Positions 57,797-64,000 of a stretch of 64,000 nt of DNA are shown one piece after another (position 1 is the stretch's first letter; every line of letters begins with the position of its first letter). Made by a program: the position numbers and the translations under genes. The stretch spans positions 73,815 to 137,814 of the forward strand of contig CAKSPF010000006.1 in NCBI GenBank assembly GCA_934481345.1, written 5' to 3'. The notes under the pieces were generated by a model. The model was given only the letters and a program-made list of their open reading frames with translations, had not been told where the DNA came from and searched no databases. This DNA is from an uncultured Clostridia bacterium. Its GTDB lineage: Bacteria > Bacillota > Clostridia > UMGS1810.

Positions 57797-59254
57797 TTAT
57801 TTTACAAGCTCGCTGTAAATATCCATATATTTGTCGGCGGGTATTTTCCAGCTGCTGTCATATTTCATTATTTGTGTTCTGAAGCGGTTGAGCTTATCCT
57901 TGTCATAATAAAAATCAACCGCACGGCGTATAGCCGAGAGCATGTCGTGTGCATTGAACACCTTGAATGTAAATCCCCTGCCCTCCAGCGTTTCGGTATT
58001 TAAAGCCGGAACGGTATCTACAAGACCTCCGGTTTCTCTTACTATAGGTATGGTTCCGTAGCGCATGGCAATGAGCTGCGAAAGTCCGCACGGCTCGCTT
58101 TTTGACGGCATAAGCAGATAATCTGCTCCGGCATATACCTCGCTCGCCAAAGCGGAGTTGAAGGTTATGTTTGCCGAAACCTTGTCGGGATTGCAGTATG
58201 CCAGGAAATTGAACAAATCCTCATATTTTTTGTCACCCGTACCCAGGATTACGAGCTGCATGTTTATATACTGGAATTCCTGAGATACATATTCCACAAG
58301 CTCCAGTCCTTTGTGTTTTACAAGCCTTGAAATCATTGCAACGATAGGAATATCGGGATTTACCGGCAGACCGAGCTTTTGCTGGAGAGCCGCTTTATCC
58401 TTATATTTACCGTCCAGCTCTCCCGGTTTGAATTTAAACGGAATTTTTTCGTCATTTTCCGGGTTGTAGAGATTTGTATCTATTCCGTTTACGACGCCGC
58501 AAAGTTTATACGAGTTTTCACTTAGAATATTTTCCAAACCGTTTGCAAAATATGCGTATTTTATTTCGTGAGCATATGTTTCGGAAACCGTGGTTATTTT
58601 ATCGCAAAGTACGATCGCTGTTTTCATGGCATTTATCATACCGTCAAATGAACACACGTTTCTCCAGTATTCGTCCACGCCGAGAACCTCAGTCAAAAAG
58701 CTTTGCTCGGCTTTTCCCTGATATTCTATGTTATGAATGGTATAAACCGTTCGTATGTTTTTATACATATCAAGATTTGCGTAGTGCGCTTTCAGAAAAA
58801 GCGGCAAAAATCCTGTCTGCCAGTCGTTGCAGTGTATAATGTTCGGCGTAAACTGTATTAATTGCAGACACTCAAGAACTGCTTTTGAGAAAAAGGCAAA
58901 TCTTTCGCCGTCATCATTGTATCCGTACAGAGAGTCCCTGCCGAAATAGTATTCATTGTCTATAAAATAATAAACCAAATCATTCCGTTTGTTTTTACCG
59001 CGTCCCGTATTTTTTATAACGGCTCTGAATACGCCTGCATAAGCGCTTCTCCAGGCAAGCGGAACATACATGTTTCCTATATACTGGATGTCATAGTCCG
59101 GGTTATATTTTACGGATTTATAATATGGAAGTACAACGCAGACTTCGTTTCCTTTTATTTTGGAAAGCGCCTGCGGCAAAGCGCCCGCAACATCTCCCAG
59201 ACCGCCTGATTTGGCAAACGGGGCTGCTTCGCTTGAAGCAAATAAAATCTTCAT
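57797..59254 (-). CDS. glgA: glycogen synthase (ADP-glucose type)
   Basis: 485-residue GT5 synthase. The ADP-glucose-binding KSGGLGDVAGALPQAL near the N-terminus, HNIEYQGKAEQ, TTVSETYAHEI, VNGIDTNLYNPEND, ISRLVKHKGLELV and SKSEPCGLSQLIAMRYG with the catalytic E-x7-E are all intact. It uses ADP-glucose from GlgC/GlgD. 15 bases after glgD. Confidence 0.98.
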   Translation of the reverse strand: MKILFASSEAAPFAKSGGLGDVAGALPQALSKIKGNEVCVVLPYYKSVKYNPDYDIQYIGNMYVPLAWRSAYAGVFRAVIKNTGRGKNKRNDLVYYFIDNEYYFGRDSLYGYNDDGERFAFFSKAVLECLQLIQFTPNIIHCNDWQTGFLPLFLKAHYANLDMYKNIRTVYTIHNIEYQGKAEQSFLTEVLGVDEYWRNVCSFDGMINAMKTAIVLCDKITTVSETYAHEIKYAYFANGLENILSENSYKLCGVVNGIDTNLYNPENDEKIPFKFKPGELDGKYKDKAALQQKLGLPVNPDIPIVAMISRLVKHKGLELVEYVSQEFQYINMQLVILGTGDKKYEDLFNFLAYCNPDKVSANITFNSALASEVYAGADYLLMPSKSEPCGLSQLIAMRYGTIPIVRETGGLVDTVPALNTETLEGRGFTFKVFNAHDMLSAIRRAVDFYYDKDKLNRFRTQIMKYDSSWKIPADKYMDIYSELVK

Positions 59255-59269
59255 TCAATAATCACCCTC

Positions 59270-60385
59270 TTAAATTACTTGTCCTTTATGAATTATTATA
59301 GGCGCTGAAGACGCTCCTGTCAAGGAGGCACCCTGCGAAACGGTAACATCTTTGTCAATTATTGCATAATTCAGGCTTGCTCCGGAGCCTACTGTTGTTC
59401 CCTGCATAACGATTGAATTCTTCACGGTTGCGTCTTTTGCTATTGTAACTCCCCTGAAAAGTATGGAGTTTTCCACCTTGCCGTAAATCTCGCATCCGTC
59501 TGCTATAAGGCATTTGTTTACGGTGCAGTTGCTGTGGTAGAAGGTGGGAGCCTGGTCGCGTACCTTAGTTCTGATGATAGCGTCGGTCTTGAATATATTA
59601 TTTCTTATTTCGGGTTCCATAAGCTTAAAGCTGTTTCTGAAATAGGAAATCGAATTATGATTTCTCAGTACCGTTCCTTTAAATTCATATGCGTTTATTT
59701 TAATGGAATCATTTGTAAATCTTGTCATAAGATAATCTTTTTCAAAGCTGTATCTTCCTCGGGAAACGTAGTTGTTTATAATGTTTAAAAGAGTTTTTCT
59801 TTCTATTATAAACATGCCCATTCCTATTTTGGATCTTTCGCCGAGCATGTAGCCTATTGCAAGGTCATCTACAATTCCGTTTTTCTCGGTTAAAACGAGG
59901 TCGTTGCTGTCACATTCGTATGACTCTATTTCGCTGTTGCATATAGCGGTGACTTCCGCGCCGGATTCAATATGGGAGCGCAGAGCGTCGTTAAAGTCAA
60001 TATTACATATTACTGTCGTGTCGCACATTACGACATAGTCGGGTTTTGTTGCATTCAAAAATGATATTGCATTAAAAAGCGCCTCAAGATTTCCGCGGTA
60101 AACATTTGTTACGCCGGTGGCAAACGGAGGAAGTATATAGAGATTTGCGTCCTTTCTGTTCAGATCCCACTCAGCTCCGCCGCCAAGATGGTCCATAAGC
60201 GACTGATAATTGTACTTGGTAATAACTCCTATTGAGGATATGTTTGAATTTACCATGTTTGAGAGAACAAAATCTATAAATCTGTATCTTCCGCCGAATG
60301 GCATGGAAGCGACAGTTCTGTGCCTTGTGAGTTCGCCCATTGTTGTATCGTAAATATTAGAAAAAATTATACCGGACATTTTCAT
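59270..60385 (-). CDS. glgD: glucose-1-phosphate adenylyltransferase subunit GlgD
   Basis: 371-residue paralogue of GlgC found in Firmicutes, which forms a heterotetramer with it and raises activity. The nucleotide loop is altered (the usual GGxGxRL is replaced by FSNIYDTTMGELTRHR), as typical for GlgD; PFGGRYRFIDFVLSNMVNS and the C-terminal left-handed beta-helix (about 270-360) remain. I choose the ATG at 60385 (MKMSGIIFSN) behind AGGGGG; the frame extends into glgC. Confidence 0.95.
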   Translation of the reverse strand: MKMSGIIFSNIYDTTMGELTRHRTVASMPFGGRYRFIDFVLSNMVNSNISSIGVITKYNYQSLMDHLGGGAEWDLNRKDANLYILPPFATGVTNVYRGNLEALFNAISFLNATKPDYVVMCDTTVICNIDFNDALRSHIESGAEVTAICNSEIESYECDSNDLVLTEKNGIVDDLAIGYMLGERSKIGMGMFIIERKTLLNIINNYVSRGRYSFEKDYLMTRFTNDSIKINAYEFKGTVLRNHNSISYFRNSFKLMEPEIRNNIFKTDAIIRTKVRDQAPTFYHSNCTVNKCLIADGCEIYGKVENSILFRGVTIAKDATVKNSIVMQGTTVGSGASLNYAIIDKDVTVSQGASLTGASSAPIIIHKGQVI

Positions 60386-60398
60386 TGTAACGGCCCCC

Positions 60399-61583
60399 TT
60401 ATTCAACAATGCATTCGCCATCGGCAATATTTTGAGCTTTGGCAATTACACAGATATTCTTTTTCGTACTTTCAGGATTTTTCGGTTCTACACCTATTAA
60501 TGCGTTTTCGCCGATAATGCAGTCTTCGCTGACTATAGAATATTTTATAACGGCTCCTTTTTTTACATAGGTGTTGGGCATTATGACGCTGTTTTTGATA
60601 TACGCGCCTTCTTCTATTATGCATCCGGTGGATATGACAGAATGTTCTATCTTGCCGGAAATCATGCAGCCCTCCGTAATCAGTGAATCTATAATCTGAG
60701 AATTGTCGGAAACAAAGCTTGCCGGCTGCGAATAGTTTCTGGCATATATTTTAAAGTCGGGATCTTTCAGCTCTATGGGAACATCGGGATTTATCAAATC
60801 CATATTTGCTTCCCAAAGGCTTTGTATCGTTCCGACATCTTTCCAGTAACCGTCAAACTGGTATGCAAACAGCCTGCGGTTGTCGTTTAACAGCTCGGGG
60901 ATAATATCTTTTCCGAAATCGTTTGAAGAATTTTCTTTTGCTTCGTCGTCAATGAGATATTTGCGGAGAATATCCCAGTTAAATAAGTATACGCCCATAG
61001 AAGCTTTTGTGCTTTTGGGAACCTTTGGCTTTTCCTCAAATTCGTAAATTGAATTGTCTTCATGAGTGTTCATGATTCCGAATCTTGATGCTTCTTCAAT
61101 GGGTACGTCCAAAACGGCTATAGTGCATTCCGAGTTGTTTTTCTTGTGGAAGTCAAGCATTTTTGCATAGTCCATTTTGTATATGTGGTCGCCGGATAAT
61201 ACCAAAACGTATTTTGGATTATACTGATCCACAAAGCGTATATTTTGGTATATTGCATTTGCAGTTCCCTTATACCACTCGCTTTTTTTGCTTTTTGAGT
61301 ACGGCGGCAAAATGTGAACACCGCCGAAGTTACGGCTTAAACCCCACGGGGCGCCGTTTCCTATATAGTCGTTCAGTTCCAGAGGTTGATATTGTGTCAT
61401 TATGCCTACGGTGTCAATTCCTGAGTTTACACAGTTAGATAGCGGGAAATCTATAATTCTGTATTTACCTCCGAAAGGTACGGCAGGTTTAGCTGTCTTT
61501 TCCGTAAGAACCAAAAGTCTGCTTCCCTGACCTCCTGCCAATAGCATGGCAATACATTCTTTTCGCATTGAACTTGAGTACAT
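60399..61583 (-). CDS. glgC: glucose-1-phosphate adenylyltransferase catalytic subunit
   Basis: 394 residues. Makes ADP-glucose from glucose 1-phosphate and ATP. The active loop LAGGQGSRLLVLTEKTAKPA, PFGGKYRIIDFPLSNCVNSG, LSGDHIYKMDY with the catalytic aspartate, EEKPKVPKSTKASMGVYLF and the beta-helix domain are intact. Starts at ATG behind ACAGGAGGTAA. The first committed enzyme of glycogen synthesis, immediately followed by its partner GlgD. Confidence 0.98.
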   Translation of the reverse strand: MYSSSMRKECIAMLLAGGQGSRLLVLTEKTAKPAVPFGGKYRIIDFPLSNCVNSGIDTVGIMTQYQPLELNDYIGNGAPWGLSRNFGGVHILPPYSKSKKSEWYKGTANAIYQNIRFVDQYNPKYVLVLSGDHIYKMDYAKMLDFHKKNNSECTIAVLDVPIEEASRFGIMNTHEDNSIYEFEEKPKVPKSTKASMGVYLFNWDILRKYLIDDEAKENSSNDFGKDIIPELLNDNRRLFAYQFDGYWKDVGTIQSLWEANMDLINPDVPIELKDPDFKIYARNYSQPASFVSDNSQIIDSLITEGCMISGKIEHSVISTGCIIEEGAYIKNSVIMPNTYVKKGAVIKYSIVSEDCIIGENALIGVEPKNPESTKKNICVIAKAQNIADGECIVE

Positions 61584-61619
61584 ACTGTTACCTCCTGTAA
61601 GTTTTTTATTTGATGGCAG

Positions 61620-63503
61620 TTATTTTATGAGCTTGTAGTAAGCTGTCGATAATGCCGGAACCGTTATCTCTATGCTGTGCTCCAGTGAGTGCATCGGGAT
61701 TTTTTTGGATTTTGCCGCCGAAAGGCGTTCGCCGCTGCCTCCGTAAATCTTTTTGTCACTCGAAAAAACGCATTTGTATGTTCCGCCTTGCGGAACTCCT
61801 ATCCGATAATTCTTTCTGGTAACCGGGCAGAAATTGCATACAACGATTATTTCGTTTCCGTGTTTGTCTATTCTTCTGAAAGCTATGACGGATTGCGCGT
61901 TGTCGTCCGGGCATATCCATTTAAAGCCGTTCCAGTCGCTGTCGTTTTCCCAGAATGCTTTTGTTTCGATATAGAATTTATTAAGATCACGCACATATTT
62001 CTGCATTTGCCTGTGCGGCTCGTAGTCTAAAAGCAACCAGTCGAGTTCTTTTGAATAGTCCCATTCTATAAATTGTGCGAATTCATTACCCATAAACGAG
62101 AGCTTTTTGCCGGGATGCGCCATCATATAGCCGTAAAATGTCCGTAAATTTGAAAACTTGTCTGTATATTCGCCGGGCATCTTCCCTATCATGGAGCATT
62201 TGCCGTGAACCACCTCGTCGTGCGACAGAGGCAGTATATAATTTTCGGAAAAAGCATATGTTAACGAGAATGTAAGGTTATTGTGCCTGCCCTTGCGGAA
62301 CAGCGGGTCTGTGGACATATATCCGAGCATGTCATTCATCCAGCCCATGTTCCATTTGAAGTTAAAGCCAAGACCGCCGTCATAGACGGGTTTTGTTATC
62401 ATAGGAAATGCGGTGGATTCTTCGGCAATCATCAGAACAGCCGGATTGAATTTAAATGAAGCGGTGTTAAGCCGCTTTAAAAACTCAATTGCCTCAAGAT
62501 TGTAATTGCCGCCGTATTTGTTCGGACGCCAGTTGCCGTCGGTCTTTCCGTAATCAAGATACAGCATTGACGCAACGGCATCGACTCTGATACCGTCGAT
62601 ATGATATTTTTCCTGCCAGAAAATCACGTTTGAAATAAGAAAACTCATTACTTCGTTTCTTCCGTAGTCAAATATTCTTGTGTTCCAGTCGGGGTGTTCG
62701 TTTTTTAGCGGATCGGAATATTCGTAGCAGCATGTGCCGTCAAATTCATAAAGTCCGTTTTCATCTTTCGGGAAATGTGCTCCCACCCAGTCGGCAATGA
62801 CGCCTATGCCGGCTTTGTGACATATATCCACAAAAGCGGCAAAATCTTCGGGTGTGCCGTATCTGGAGGTCGGCGCATAGTATCCGGTTACCTGATAACC
62901 CCATGACGGATCATATGGATATTCGGAAACGGGCATTATTTCAATGTGTGTGTAACCCATCTTCTTGACATACGGAACAAGCTGTTTTGCAATATCACGG
63001 TAATTATAGAAATTTCCGTCGGCATATTTTTTCCATGAGCCGAGGTGCACTTCATATATATTTAACGGTAATTCAAGGATGTTTTTCTTTTCCCTGCTTT
63101 CTAAATATATACGGTCTGTCCATTTATATGCGTCAATATCGTAAATTTTACTGGCATTTTCGGGACGGGTGCAGGTATGGAACGCATATGGGTCGCTCTT
63201 ATACAGAAATCTGCCGTCTTTTGTTTTAATATAATATTTGTAGTTGTCAAAAATGCATGCGGTATCTGCATATCCTTCCCACACGCCGTTTTTGATGTGG
63301 TTCATCGGGAGTGCGTCTGTGTCCCAGTTGTTAAAATCCCCTACGAGATTAACCGTTTGTGCATTCGGCGCCCAAACACGGAATACATAGCCGATGTCTG
63401 CTTTGTGACAGCCCAGAAATGTATATGCATTTGTGCAGCTGCCGCTTGAGAACTTGCCAATCAGTTGAAAAATATCCGTTTTTGTTTTCTGTTTTGTAGC
63501 CAT
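61620..63503 (-). CDS. glgB: 1,4-alpha-glucan branching enzyme
   Basis: 627 residues (from the ATG at 63503; an ATG four codons earlier is too close to AAAGG). N-terminal CBM48 (FRVWAPNAQTVNLVGDFNNWD), the GH13 core with nucleophile D308 (GIRVDAVASMLY), acid/base E361 (LMIAEESTAF) and D429 (LSHDEVVHGK), and a C-terminal beta domain. One oddity: the usual DWVPAHFPKD is DWVGAHFPKD here (Gly at residue 241), just beside the substrate cleft. First gene of the glycogen operon. Confidence 0.97.
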   Translation of the reverse strand: MATKQKTKTDIFQLIGKFSSGSCTNAYTFLGCHKADIGYVFRVWAPNAQTVNLVGDFNNWDTDALPMNHIKNGVWEGYADTACIFDNYKYYIKTKDGRFLYKSDPYAFHTCTRPENASKIYDIDAYKWTDRIYLESREKKNILELPLNIYEVHLGSWKKYADGNFYNYRDIAKQLVPYVKKMGYTHIEIMPVSEYPYDPSWGYQVTGYYAPTSRYGTPEDFAAFVDICHKAGIGVIADWVGAHFPKDENGLYEFDGTCCYEYSDPLKNEHPDWNTRIFDYGRNEVMSFLISNVIFWQEKYHIDGIRVDAVASMLYLDYGKTDGNWRPNKYGGNYNLEAIEFLKRLNTASFKFNPAVLMIAEESTAFPMITKPVYDGGLGFNFKWNMGWMNDMLGYMSTDPLFRKGRHNNLTFSLTYAFSENYILPLSHDEVVHGKCSMIGKMPGEYTDKFSNLRTFYGYMMAHPGKKLSFMGNEFAQFIEWDYSKELDWLLLDYEPHRQMQKYVRDLNKFYIETKAFWENDSDWNGFKWICPDDNAQSVIAFRRIDKHGNEIIVVCNFCPVTRKNYRIGVPQGGTYKCVFSSDKKIYGGSGERLSAAKSKKIPMHSLEHSIEITVPALSTAYYKLIK

Positions 63504-63930
63504 ATAAACATACATCCTTTATAGTAATGAATTTTTCCGATCGTGGATTTGTACGGTTTGTAAAAAAGCAGTCTTGTTTTTAAATGCAATATCTAAATAT
63601 TTTATTCGGGAACACAAATAAATATGACATAAATTTTTGCCCTTTTATGTTGCAGTTAAAAAATGAGTTTTGCTGTTTCAAATTATATACGTTCTTTTAA
63701 AAACATCAGAAAAGTCCGCTGATAATATTGTTTTTATATATTATAACATATATGTAAACGCTTGACTATATCTAAAATTATACAAATATGGTATGCAATA
63801 TTATAATGAAATAAACAAATAAACTGTTGTATTTACTAAAAACAGTATATGTGTGCAAAATTACTAAAATATTTATAACACGCACGCGTGCATTGTCTAT
63901 TTTGTACATTTATGAAAAAAATGAAAAAAA
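63504..63930. other. long AT-rich intergenic region upstream of glgB
   Basis: Very AT-rich region between glgB (minus) and the right-edge promoter (plus). It holds the probable glgB promoter and operator described separately, a predicted leader of about 230 bases for glgB without obvious riboswitch signature, and a 10-bp perfect palindrome GCACGCGTGC near 63884-63893. I see no gene. Confidence 0.6.
63740..63768 (-). promoter_or_regulatory. probable glg operon promoter with cre-like operator
   Basis: -10 TATAAT (63740-63745) with weak -35 TAGTCA (63763-63768), 17-base spacing. TGTAAACGCTTGAC (63753-63766) in the spacer resembles a catabolite-responsive element or LacI-family operator, with the central CG dinucleotide. 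Its position between -35 and -10 fits repression of glycogen genes. The match degrades in the last three bases. Confidence 0.45.
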
Positions 63931-63933
63931 GTG

Positions 63934-63963
63934 TTGACAAAAGCAGTATGGATGTGGTAAGAT
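63934..63963 (+). promoter_or_regulatory. strong promoter at the right edge, rRNA-operon type
   Basis: Perfect -35 TTGACA within TGTTGACA (63934-63939) and -10 TAAGAT (63958-63963), 18-base spacing, followed by the GC-richer start of a transcript (GTCGCTTGCGAGAGAG, then GCGGGCGGCG). The abrupt base change and promoter style recall 16S rRNA operon leaders of Clostridia. The gene itself lies outside the window. Confidence 0.5.
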
Positions 63964-64000
63964 AATCAAGTCGCTTGCGAGAGAGTCAAAGCGGGCGGCG

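Overview
The window looks like a chromosomal segment of a low-GC, Gram-positive, spore-forming member of the Clostridia, probably a gut or anaerobic lineage. The evidence is: the ylmE-sepF-ylmH-divIVA-ileS division cluster; ymcB(miaB)-ymcA-mutS-mutL-miaA synteny as in Bacillus; a noc-soj-spo0J locus with parS sites; a BofA-type protein; a two-subunit GlgC/GlgD ADP-glucose pyrophosphorylase; a Gram-positive YidC; meso-DAP dehydrogenase; and frequent TTG starts behind strong Shine-Dalgarno sites. No tRNA, CRISPR array, insertion sequence or phage gene was seen.

Layout. 1-15.5 kb (minus strand): a partial lactonase, then one long housekeeping series running serS > miaB > ymcA-like > mutS > mutL > miaA > HlyD-like adaptor > yggS > sepF > ylmH > divIVA > ileS. 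15.5-25.9 kb (minus): the classical origin-flanking block rpmH > rnpA > yidD > yidC > jag > mnmE > mnmG > rsmG > noc > soj > spo0J, but without dnaA next to rpmH. Between noc and soj lie two perfect parS sites and what looks like a separate structured RNA gene whose terminator is an extended parS palindrome. 25.9-41 kb: short units on both strands: ddh; rsuA-tex; an MsmK/UgpC ATPase; mltG; aroF-tyrA behind an aromatic leader-peptide attenuator; an ECF S component with a P1 peptidase; an acyl-CoA synthetase; a GH39-like glycosidase; and an SLH-VanY peptidase. 41-50 kb: an envelope and division block (CdaR-like regulator > ftsE > ftsX > M23 hydrolase > ctpA), bofA, rpsF-ssb-rpsR, a D,D-carboxypeptidase homologue that has lost its catalytic motifs, and an APH-fold kinase. 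50-53.4 kb: a TIM-barrel/acyl-CoA-synthetase fusion preceded by a small standalone gene. 53.4-63.5 kb: a glycogen operon glgB > glgC > glgD > glgA > glgP > GH13 amylase. The right edge ends in a strong plus-strand promoter of the rRNA-operon type.

How the parts work together. Translation and tRNA modification (ileS, serS, miaA, miaB, mnmE, mnmG, rsmG, rsuA-like), mismatch repair, chromosome segregation, septation and membrane insertion are grouped as in other Firmicutes. Glycogen synthesis and breakdown are encoded in one strand-coherent series. The aroF-tyrA operon seems to be controlled by ribosome-mediated attenuation sensing Tyr and Phe charging. The items most worth a second look are this attenuator, the parS/terminator/structured-RNA locus, the catalytically dead PBP homologue and the TIM-barrel/AMP-ligase fusion.
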